The translations under genes were made by a program, and so were the position numbers. Below are positions 1-7,877 of a DNA stretch of 64,000 nt, in pieces. Every line of letters begins with the position of its first letter. Within the stretch, counting starts at the first letter, position 1. The DNA comes from Callipepla californica brunnescens (lineage: Eukaryota; Chordata; Aves; Galliformes; Odontophoridae): contig JALIRH010000063.1 of NCBI GenBank assembly GCA_023055505.1, positions 2,063,501 to 2,127,500 of the forward strand, in the 5' to 3' direction. Below the pieces are notes generated by a model. It had not been told where the DNA came from, did not search any database, and worked only from the letters and a program-made list of their open reading frames with translations.

Positions 1-1205
1 CCCCCTCCTCCACTGCCCCAGGCTTATTGCACAGGAACACCCCTTGCACACCTCACTCTGCGATGAAGGCGCATCCTCTTCTCCCCGGCGATCTTCCAGC
101 CACTCGTGCCTTCTGCAGGTGCTGGGCAGCATCAGGTCTTGTTCCTGCCTCGAACTCCGGAGGAGGCAAAGCGACGTCCAAGGACTCAAGCAGCGCATCT
201 GCAGCACAGACAAAGGAAGTTTATCACTAGCCACTGCCTGTCTCATTATCAACTTTCTCACTCTCAAGAAGGTTTCTCTCCACCAACTGTCTTCCTATTA
301 CATATCCAGCTATGCTCTAACTCTTCTGCTTTCCACTAAGCCATCCATCCACCATCTCTCTACCAACTACCTGTCTTTCAATGCACTACCTATGCACTAA
401 ATATCTCCCTACCAATTATCTACCTTGCTATCACCTCTGTCTCTATCAACTCTCTTGCTACCCACTAGGTTTCTTACTATCCGCCAGCTCCCTATCAATC
501 ACTTGCAGTTCACTAAGCATCAAGAGAAGAACTACCTTGCTATCCACTGTTTCACTATCCACTACTCTCAGTCCCTAACCACCAACCCAGGGCCCTCCCC
601 CTGCACAGCCCGCACGGGGCTGCCAGCCCATCAGCTGCAGGTGCCCTGTTGGGGCCACAGCTGTAATCAGGGCACTGCAGAGCTGCTGGGGGCTGCCAGG
701 GAGGCAGCTGCAGCATGCGTACCTTCCTCTGAGCAGAAAGTGCCTCCTCTCCTCTGTGTCACTCTTCTGGACGCTGTTCTTCCGCCGGCGCAGGGGCAAC
801 ATCAGGTGTTGTTCTTCTTCTGGGAGGGAGAGTGGTGACTGTGAAGTTCAGCAGCTCATCTGCGGCAGAGACAAAAGATGTTAATCACTATTAACTTTCT
901 ACGTTGTTATCTGCTCTCTATCCACTGACTACCTCACTAGTGACTATGCTTTTATCCCCTATCTCCCCAGATCTGGCTATGATCTACTTACCTGTATCAC
1001 TAGCAACTATTTTGCTGTCTACAAAGTATCTTGCTACCTACAAACCAACTCTCTATTAATGTCCTACCTTGCTATTTTCTCTCCCCACTATCAGTATCAC
1101 CCACACCTACCTCTTTTGCTAACAACTCTCCATCAGCTATCTTGCTATCAACCATTGACCTCAATACCAACCATCTTACTTCTGTCTATCTCGCCTAACC
1201 TATAC

Positions 1206-1326
1206 CTATCCTATGCCTATCCTATGCCTATCCTATGCCTATCCTATGCCTATCCCATGACTATCCCATGCCTATCCCATGGCTATCTTATGCCTATCCC
1301 ATGCCTATCCCATGCCTATCCTATGC
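1206..1326 (+). repeat. 11-bp minisatellite, 11 copies (unit 1)
   Basis: Unit CTATCCYATGC. Variants within it include ctatcccatga, ctatcccatgg and ctatcttatgc. It sits directly next to the CpG island. Confidence 0.95.
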
Positions 1327-1333
1327 TACATGA

Positions 1334-2172
1334 TCACTGGGACTCCTGTCCCGACCGGTCGCTGCTTTCCCTCAATGCCCCACACAGCCTGCACCGGCAA
1401 CCAGGGCTGTGCAGGACTACCAGGGGCTGCCTAGGAAAGCAGCGGGAGCACAGCCGCAGCACGAACGGCAGCCTCAACGGGCACCACCAGACAGGGCCGG
1501 GAAGAGCGACCCTGGGAGCCTGCACAGATGGCAGTGGCAGGCACCCCGATGGAAAAATAAGTACTGGTGGTGGGCACGGATTTAAATTAGGTGCCATAAT
1601 GGGCCGCCGGTGGCAGGGCGAGAAGACGACCCTGACTGGGGCGATGCGGGCGGTGGGTGGCGGCAGCGGGCAGGGCGCAGCAGGGACCGGCAGGGCGGTG
1701 GTGGCCGGGGTTGTCGTCTCCGGCTCAGCTCGGTCGTCATCGGCACGGGTGAAGGGGACCTGCGAGAAAAGCACGGAGAAGAGGCGGTCGCCGCCGGGTC
1801 GAGAGGGAGAACGAGACGGAGGAGCGCGACCCCGACTGCGACAGAGAGCGCGCCCTCGGCTCCTCTCCGCCGTACCTCTCCGCTCGCGGAAGGCCCGTCT
1901 CCTCCGCCCTGGTCCCCCGCGGTCCGGCGGCGTTTCTCGGGCACGCCGAAGTCTGCTTCGTCGGCAGCTCCGCGCCGCCGACGAGCGCCCGTCCCCGCGC
2001 CGCGGCCCTCGGCGCCGCCCTGTTGGTGCCGCGGGTGCCGTGCGGGCTCCGGAGCGGCGTCGGGCGCCGTTCCCGTCTCGCAGGCGGGAGCGGATGGTGA
2101 AGATGTTAACGAGGCCCCGGACGGCTCTCGCTCGGCTCCCGCTGCGCTCGGAGAACCGCGGCCGCGTCGCAT
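1334..2172 (-). CDS. Candidate spliced ORF, gene copy 1
   Basis: Exon 1 is 1876-2172 and exon 2 is 1334-1759. Module B lies at 723-859 and module A at 57-198; module C falls off the left window edge. It shares an intact donor, acceptor and stop with the reference copy. Confidence 0.4.
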
Positions 2173-3721
2173 CGCTCCGGCTGCCTGCGGCTTGTGATCG
2201 GCCCCGGGTTGCAACTGCCTCCGGCGCGAGGGAACCAACGGCGTCGAGGCACACGCGCCGCGGCCCCGCGCCGTCGGAGCGCGGAACGCCGCTCACCGCC
2301 GCCGGGTTGGGGTTGGCGGTGGTCCCGTCGGAGCCGGGGGTTCAGCTCGAGCACCCGAGGGCCCCGAGGGCCGAGGTCGGCACGAGGTTCTCGGCCACGG
2401 GGCTCGGCTGCACCCCCGCAGTGCTTGGCCGTGCCGGTCTGCTCCTTGGTTCTGGACCTAACTGCGGTTCAGCAGTGCTTTTCAGCTCCGAGCAGTCTGC
2501 TCTTCGTTTGCTGGAATTATTAAAAAAATAAAAAATAAATGAAATAGCCTTGTTTTTCTTCAAGTCCCTGCTCTGAGCTGTACAGTACGTGCAGTGCTGG
2601 TTATGCACCGGCGTGCTGTGCAGAACTCTGCTGTCAATTTCACACAGAAGTGTTCCATTCCGGTTACTTCTATGAGACTGGAGACACAGAGCAAGAAATA
2701 GTTGTGTAGAAATTGGTCATGGAATGGCAGTATGTGAGCAAGCAGGATGCTGGTCTGCTGGAAGTGGTTTGCAGTCAGTCCAGGTGCTCAAGTGTCCTAA
2801 CCGCTATTCACATTTAATTTGTGTAGGACGCAAAGGCTGACATAGCTTCCAAACTAAAAGAAAATATGGGATCTTTATTTACGATGGGCTGGTTCTCCTG
2901 TGATGTGAAAGCTGGTTCCTTCCTAGCACACCTTGCTTTGTGTCCAAGATTGGGCAACTGGAAGGAAGCAGTTCTGAGGACTCCATTTCGAGAGCTGCTT
3001 TCCATCCTGAGGACCTAGGAGAAGACCTCTCCTTAAGATGTGAGACTGGAGTGTGGCTGACTGTATTCCTTATTCATCCAGAATTGTATCACACACTGTG
3101 AGGTACTCCAGGCACGGAAGGGAGAGAAAGAGAGGAGGGAAGTGAATAATGTGCTGGGAGGTCTGAGGGATATTAAGTACCTTTACGTGAGAAAGAAAGG
3201 CAAAAACGCATAGGAAGAGACTTGGAGTACTGGTAGCTGTATGCTGTTGTCAAAGTGAAAACGCAGAAGCTCGTGTACAATTTCTGTTTGTGTCAGCTCC
3301 CCTCTGCACAAGCGCTGCTGCATGGGCTGGAAGTGCCGATGAGCCATCAAGACAGCACAACCCTCAGAGCAGAATGCTGTGGTGGGATGAGCATTACCCT
3401 TCAGACTTGCCAGATGCTGGCTGTGTCTGGGCCAAATTCCTGAATGAGCTGTAGTTTTTCACTTCTGTCTACCTGTCAGCTTGCAGTGCTAACTGTTCTA
3501 AGCAAATTGTAGACCTTAGAGCCAGCTGTAGTGCCTGCAAAGAAATGCAGTGGATGCAGTGTGACCAAATGACATCCCGTGTCAGGAAGGGACCTTCTGC
3601 TGATAGTAGCTACAGGTGATTTCTCTTCTGCATGGAGGGCCAGAATGTGTCTTCTAGCATCTTCACAAGGTGTGTGTGATTTATCTGTTAATGTCAGCCA
3701 TCTCCAGTACATTTCCTGCAA

Positions 3722-3954
3722 TTTTTTTTTTTTTTTTGCTGTAAGTTTTTATTGACCTTGTCTCTATGATGGTGAAGAATAACACTTTCATCTCAAAATG
3801 CCAAATCTGCTTACAGATCTGACTTTCCCCTCCCATGCTAGTGTTCCTACAATCCCTGGGAAGACTGATGTGAGGTGAAACCAAAGTCTAAATGGCTAGT
3901 AACAAGGAACAAACCACCACCACTGAGTCCCTGGTGCTTGCTGATTAAATCTTA
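3722..3954 (-). mobile_element. Retroposed-looking 3' end with poly-A tract
   Basis: On the minus strand an AATAAA-type signal (caataaaaacttacagc) is followed within about 13 bases by a pure A run (16 A here, 15-27 in other units). That is the form of an inserted processed transcript end. The source is not recognised, and I found no convincing target-site duplication. It abuts the CR1 fragment on its other side. Confidence 0.35.
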
Positions 3955-4216
3955 TTGCAGTAATGTCTGCGAACAGCACTAAACCAGGAGGAGCTGCAAA
4001 GGGATCTTGACACATGGGACGGCTGGCCAATTGCTAATGACATGAAGTTAGCAAGAGCAAGTGTGGGACACTGCAGCTGGGATGGGACGATCCTGTCTCT
4101 GTGCACACACTGTGCTAGGAGAGGCTGCAGAGCAGCCCCACACAAAGGGCTCAGGGGGTTCTGGGTCTGCGCCCAGCAGTGCCCACAGCCAGCCCTGCTG
4201 TGCTGTGAGAAGGCAA
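3955..4216 (+). mobile_element. Degraded CR1 LINE fragment, sense (unit 1)
   Basis: Reads like the late ORF2 region of CR1: gggatcttgacacatggga, atgaagttagcaagagcaag, gcagagcagccccacaca and ccagcagtgccca align with the CR1 pattern (dominated by -LMKFNKxKCxVLHLG- and -ESSPxxKDLGVL-) with indels, so it is not coding. Assignment is from memory of the consensus. Confidence 0.65.
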
Positions 4217-4426
4217 GTCCTAGCCTGGGGTCAGGTGGCTGCAGGCCCTCGCTGCTCCTGGTTCCTAAGGCTTCCGAGGTAATGCTTTGGCATCCCCCAC
4301 TTATCTGGGTGCCTCTCCCTCCATCCCCTTGGCTTGCTTACACACGGCTGCTCTGGCAGTTTGGGATTTCACCTTCTAATAAAACAAATCAGGCAAGACA
4401 AGTGGAAAAGGTTTATGATTCCAACA

Positions 4427-4529
4427 TTTATTTTCACAAGTATCAGTCCAAGAATAGTAAAATAAATAAATAAAAGAAGTTTAAAGAACACAAGATAAAA
4501 ATGATATGAACAAAATAACTTATTTTATT
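4427..4529 (-). terminator. Candidate polyadenylation signals for the minus-strand gene
   Basis: AATAAA on the minus strand at 4524-4529 and at 4427-4432, both beyond module C and the 26-bp array. The second is followed by TTTTCC and CTTGTCTTG, a plausible U/GU-rich downstream element. They recur at the same place in the other units. Confidence 0.4.
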
Positions 4530-4541
4530 TACAGAGATTTT

Positions 4542-4954
4542 AGAAGTGATGCTACTAACTAATACATAGAAGTGATACTACTAACTAATATGTAAAAGTG
4601 ATACTACTAAATAATACATAAAATTGATAATACTAATACATAAAAGTGATAATATTAACTAATACATAAAAGTAATACTCCTAACTATTACAAGCAGGTG
4701 ATACTATTAACTAAAACAGAGAAGTGATACTCCTAACTAATACACAGAGGTGATACTACTAACTAATACATAAAAGTAATACTACTAACTATTACATAGA
4801 GGTGATACTATTAACTATTACATACAGGTGATACTATTAACTAATACATAGAAGTGATACTCCTAACTAATACATAGAGGTGATACTACTAACTAATACA
4901 GAGAAGTGTTACTACTACCTAATACACAGAGGTGATACTCCTATCTAAATACAT
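4542..4954 (+). repeat. 26-bp AT-rich minisatellite, about 16 copies (unit 1)
   Basis: Imperfect unit AGAAGTGATACTACTAAC followed by TAATACAT, with ggtg/aagtg and actcc/actact variants. It would be transcribed as 3' UTR of the minus-strand candidate gene copy 2. Confidence 0.93.
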
Positions 4955-5021
4955 TTTGCCATTAACTAGGTCCCTGTGATCCCTATCAGTCTTCTGCTGG
5001 GCCAGTCTCTTCTTCCGCAGC

Positions 5022-5137
5022 TCAGTTCAGTCTGGCAGCGTCAGCCGAGGTTCTTCTCTTCCACACAGTTCTTCCTTGTTGGTCTTCTTGGCGCAGGCGG
5101 GCGTCATCGACGGTGAGGTGAGATGGGAGAAGAGGAA
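5022..5137 (-). other. Exon-like module C, possible terminal exon (gene copy 2)
   Basis: Preceded by a textbook acceptor (cctttgtatttgttttag). The frame ending at TGA 5022-5024 includes LTVDDARLRQEDQQGRT and ends TSADAARLN, echoing the TxPDAA motif of modules A and B. To enter this frame the preceding exon must supply one base, which module A does in its MRCL frame (CAG A|gt). It lies 306 bp beyond module A. Downstream on the minus strand come the 26-bp array and two AATAAA signals, as expected for a last exon with a 3' UTR. Confidence 0.42.
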
Positions 5138-5443
5138 CTAAAACAAATACAAAGGAGAAGAGTTAGTTGCTGCCACGCAAGTCAAGAAGGAAAAGGACAG
5201 CAACGGGAGAAATGAGATATGGAATTTTGAACCGTGACATTGAAAAGTGCCCATGAAAAGTCCATGGTTCTGTTTCAGCCTCCAAGTGAGGCTAAAGTCC
5301 GTTGGAAAAATAAAAACCCTGGCTTGTGTTTTCCCCCAAGGAGTGCCCTTAGAAATAAAAGAAGCTGCAGAGCACTTCTGGCCATCCCCCCCTCCTCCAC
5401 TGCCCCAGGCTTATTGCACAGGAACACCCCTTGCACACCTTAC

Positions 5444-5585
5444 TCTGCGATGAAGGCGCATCCTCTTCTCCCCGGCGATCTTCCAGCCACTCGTGCCTTC
5501 TGCAGGTGCTGGGCAGCATCAGGTCTTGTTCCTGCCTCGAACTCCGGAGGAGGCAAAGCGACGTCCAAGGACTCAAGCAGCGCAT
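5444..5585 (-). other. Exon-like module A (gene copy 2)
   Basis: The acceptor cctttgtctgtgctgcag precedes it and the donor GCAGA|gtaagg follows (gtgagg in most other units). One frame reads DALLESLDVALPPP then TRPDAA and stays open to the donor; its in-frame stop exists only if the donor is not used. A second frame, beginning MRCLSPW, is open as well. Over both intron end and exon it resembles module B, so the two look like duplicates of one exon with its 5' splice context. The order on the minus strand is B, then A, 525 bp apart. Confidence 0.45.
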
Positions 5586-6109
5586 CTGCAGCACAGACAA
5601 AGGAAGTTTATCACTAGCCACTGCCTGTCTCATTATCAACTTTCTCACTCTCAAGAAGGTTTCTCTCCACCAACTGTCTTCCTATTACATATCTAGCTAT
5701 GCTCTAACTCTTCTGCTTTCCACTAAGCCATCCATCCACCATCTCTCTACCAACTACCTGTCTTTCTATGCACTATCTATGCACTAAATATCTCCCTACC
5801 AACTATCTACCTTGCTATCACCTCTGTCTCTATCAACTCTCTTGCTATCCACTAGGTCTCTTGCTATCCGCCAGCTCCCTATCAATCACTTGCAGTTCAC
5901 TAAGCATCAAGAGAAGAACTACCTTGCTATCCACTGTTTCACTATCCACTACTCTCAGTCCCTAACCACCAACCCAGGGCCCTCCCCCTGCACAGCCCGC
6001 ACGGGGCTGCCAGCCCATCAGCTGCAAGTGCCCTGTTGGGGCCACAGCTGTAAGCAGGGCACTGTAGAGCTGCTGGGGGCTGCCAGGGAGGCAGCTGCAG
6101 CATGCGTAC
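5586..6109. repeat. TATC/GATA-rich low-complexity stretch between modules A and B
   Basis: The left two-thirds (to about 5965) is built from imperfect short motifs around CTATC, CTAC and CCAACT on the plus strand (GATAG/GTAG on the minus strand). The part nearest module B (about 5970-6105) is ordinary GC-moderate sequence. If B and A are exons this is their intron. A similar stretch lies between module B and the 11-bp array (6247-6592). No gene seen. Confidence 0.6.
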
Positions 6110-6246
6110 CTTCCTCTGAGCAGAAAGTGCTTCCTCTCCTCTGTGTCACTCTTCTGGACGCTGTTCTTCCGCCGGCGATGGAGCCACATCAGGTGTTGTT
6201 CTTCTTCTGGGAGGGAGAGTGGTGACTGTGAAGTTCAGCAGCTCAT
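6110..6246 (-). other. Exon-like module B (gene copy 2)
   Basis: On the minus strand a strong acceptor (cttttgtctctgccgcag) precedes this stretch and a strong donor (GAGGAAG|gtacgc) follows it. In the frame parallel to module A it reads DELLNFTVTTLPP (DELLESTVTTLPP in units 9, 11 and 12), then TTPDVA, and meets TGA at 6146-6148. Another frame stays open through LPEEEQHLM to the donor in units 9, 11 and 12. An alternative donor (GAAGA|gtgac) sits just at the TGA. It could be an internal exon, an alternative last exon, or untranslated. Confidence 0.45.
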
Positions 6247-6592
6247 CTGCGGCAGAGACAAAAGATGTTAATCACTATTAACTTTCTACGTTGTTATCTG
6301 CTCTCTATCCACTGACTACCTCACTAGTGACTATGCTTTTATCCCCTATCTCCCCAGATCTGGCTATGATCTACTTACCTGTATCACTAGCAACTATTTT
6401 GCTGTCTACAAAGTATCTTGCTACCTACAAACCAACTCTCTATTAATGTCCTACCTTGCTATTTTCTCTCCCCACTATCAGTATCACCAACACCTACCTC
6501 TTTTGCTAACAACTCTCCATCAGCTATCTTGCTATCAACCATTGACCTCAATACCAACCATCTTACTTCTGTCTATCTCGCCTAACCTATAC

Positions 6593-6680
6593 CTATCCTA
6601 TGCCTATCCTATGCCTATCCCATGCCTATCCCATGCCTATCCTACGCCTATCCCATGCCTATCCCATGCCTATCCTATGC
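6593..6680 (+). repeat. 11-bp minisatellite, 8 copies (unit 2)
   Basis: Variant order by the Y base: T,T,C,C,T(acg),C,C,T. Same order as unit 5. Confidence 0.95.
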
Positions 6681-6687
6681 TACATGA

Positions 6688-7526
6688 TCACTGGGACTCC
6701 TGTCCCGACCGGTCGCTGCTTTCCCTCAATGCCCCACACAGCCTGCACCGGCAACCAGGGCTGTGTAGGACTACCAGGGGCTGCCTAGGAAAGCAGCGGG
6801 AGCACAGCCGCAGCACGAACGGCAGCCTCAACGGGCACCACCAGACAGGGCCGGGAAGAGCGACCCTGGGAGCCTGCACAGATGGCAGCGGCAGGCACCC
6901 CGATGGAATAATAAGTATTGGTGGTGGGCACGGATTTAAATTAGGTGCCATAATGGGCCGCCGGTGGCAGGGCGAGAAGACGACCCTGACTGGGGCGATG
7001 CGGGCGGTGGGTGGCGGCAGCGGGCAGGGCGCAGCAGGGACCGGCAGGGCGGTGGTGGCCGGGGTTGTCGTCTCCGGCTCAGCTCGGTCGTCATCGGCAC
7101 GGGTGAAGGGGACCTGCGAGAAAAGCACGGAGAAGAGGCGGTCGCCGCCGGGTCGAGAGGGAGAACGAGACGGAGGAGCGCGACCCCGACTGCGACAGAG
7201 AGCGCGCCCTCGGCTCCTCTCCGCCGTACCTCTCCGCTCGCGGAAGGCCCGTCTCCTCCGCCCTGGTCCCCCGCGGTCCGGCGGCGTTTCTCGGGCACGC
7301 CGAAGTCTGCTTCGTCGGCAGCTCCGCGCCGCCGACGAGCGCCCGTCCCCGCGCCGCGGCCCTCGGCGCCGCCCTGTTGGTGCCGCGGGTGCCGTGCGGG
7401 CTCCGGAGCGGCGTCGGGCGCCGTTCCCGTCTCGCAGGCGGGAGCGGATGGTGAAGATGTTAACGAGGCCCCGGACGGCTCTCGCTCGGCTCCCGCTGCG
7501 CTCGGAGAACCGCGGCCGCGTCGCAT
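6688..7526 (-). CDS. Candidate spliced two-exon ORF, 240 aa, unknown protein (gene copy 2, reference)
   Basis: Not a family I recognise. Exon 1 is 7230-7526 (99 codons from ATG in GGAGCGATGC), ending GGAGAG|gtacgg. The intron is 7114-7229 (116 bp), ending cttttctcgcag. Exon 2 is 6688-7113, phase 0, ending in TGA. Splicing changes frame relative to genomic read-through, so the joined product appears in no single long ORF. Visible in the product: Arg/Gly/Ala-rich N-terminus, RRRR at about 64-67, PEKRRR at 78-83 (nuclear-localisation-like), a Pro/Ala-rich stretch at 116-165, and C203-x2-C206-x15-C222-x2-C225, a spacing compatible with a zinc ribbon. A possible extra 5' intron (donor GCGGCG|gtgagc at 7651/7650) has only a weak acceptor before the ATG. 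Exon 2 may instead splice onward to modules B, A and C; I cannot decide. GC-rich composition makes chance ORFs likely, so the splice-site pair is the main support. Confidence 0.42.
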
Positions 7527-7810
7527 CGCTCCGGCTGCCTGCGGCTTGTGATCGGCCCCGGGTTGCAACTGCCTCCGGCGCGAGGGAACCAACGGCGTCG
7601 AGGCACACGCGCCGCGGCCCCGCGCCGTCGGAGCGCGGAACGCCGCTCACCGCCGCCGGGTTGGGGTTGGCGGTGGTCCCGTCGGAGCCGGGGGTTCAGC
7701 TCGAGCACCCGAGGGCCCCGAGGGCCGAGGTCGGCACGAGGTTCTCGGCCACGGGGCTCGGCTGCACCCCCGCAGTGCTTGGCCGTGCCGGTCTGCTCCT
7801 TGGTTCTGGA
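6690..7810 (-). promoter_or_regulatory. CpG island core (reference copy; repeated in all 12 units)
   Basis: Very GC-rich, CpG-dense DNA between AT-rich flanks. It covers the candidate exons 1 and 2 and about 280 bp upstream of the ATG, so it could be a minus-strand promoter. No TATA-like box is obvious upstream. The other copies begin near 1336, 12106, 17498, 22854, 28249, 33606, 38994, 44166, 50495, 55857 and 62142. CpGs are kept in every copy with almost no CpG-to-TpG decay visible. Promoter activity is inference. Confidence 0.7.
7022..7049 (+). other. Potential G-quadruplex motif in the CpG core
   Basis: Four GGG runs with loops of 2, 7 and 7 bases lie on the plus strand, which is the template strand of the candidate gene, inside exon 2. 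The same motif occurs at 1668-1695 in unit 1 and in every other unit. It fits the usual G3N1-7 rule; folding is untested. Confidence 0.55.
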
Positions 7811-7877
7811 CCTAACTGCGGTTCAGCAGTGCTTTTCAGCTCCGAGCAGTCTGCTCTTCGTTTGCTGGAATTATTAA

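Larger units (their letters stand above)
1..5233 (+). repeat. Macrosatellite unit 1 (left-truncated, short type)
   Basis: The window opens 154 bases inside a unit, judged by alignment of base 1 with base 5388. The left part (modules A and B and the TATC-rich stretches) matches unit 5 closely; both share catatccag, cttactatccgcc and ctgtaatcagg variants not seen together elsewhere. The 11-bp array has 11 copies, with the ggctatctta variant also found in units 6 and 7. The poly-T tract is 16 T (3722-3737). The 989-bp tail segment is absent (junction near 2789). Confidence 0.95.

Noticed and set aside
1610..2197. Plus-strand ORF of 195 codons in the CpG island
   Set aside because: It lies opposite the candidate exons and all six frames are unusually open here because of composition.
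1334..2296. Minus-strand ORF of 320 codons taken as one continuous exon
   Set aside because: Its upstream half is Arg-rich and starts only at GTG. The 116-bp intron with good splice sites gives a better model in which only its last 142 codons are used.
1336..2460. Ribosomal DNA spacer or rRNA
   Set aside because: GC-rich and tandem, but no 18S, 5.8S or 28S sequence is recognisable in the unit, which is far too short for a vertebrate rDNA repeat.
1059..2531. Plus-strand ORF of about 490 codons running through the 11-bp array and CpG island, repeated in many units
   Set aside because: Its first part is translated minisatellite (period 11 residues, a consequence of 11-bp units) and the rest is Arg/Pro/Ala-rich, typical of any frame in CpG-dense DNA. 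I saw no supporting splice or start context.
2814..3005. Minus-strand 63-codon ORF in the unit tail
   Set aside because: Short, no recognisable motif, and changed in units 7 and 8 without any sign of constraint.
3722..3960. Target-site duplication around the poly-T element
   Set aside because: attgcag occurs on both sides but in opposite orientation, so it does not fit an insertion duplication.
4042..4473. Plus-strand ORF of 143 codons present in all units
   Set aside because: It overlaps the degraded CR1 fragment in a shifted frame and ends in A-rich DNA; the similarity is to CR1 nucleotide sequence, not to a gene.
4542..4954. CRISPR-like array
   Set aside because: The 26-bp copies are directly adjacent with no unique spacers, and the genome is eukaryotic.
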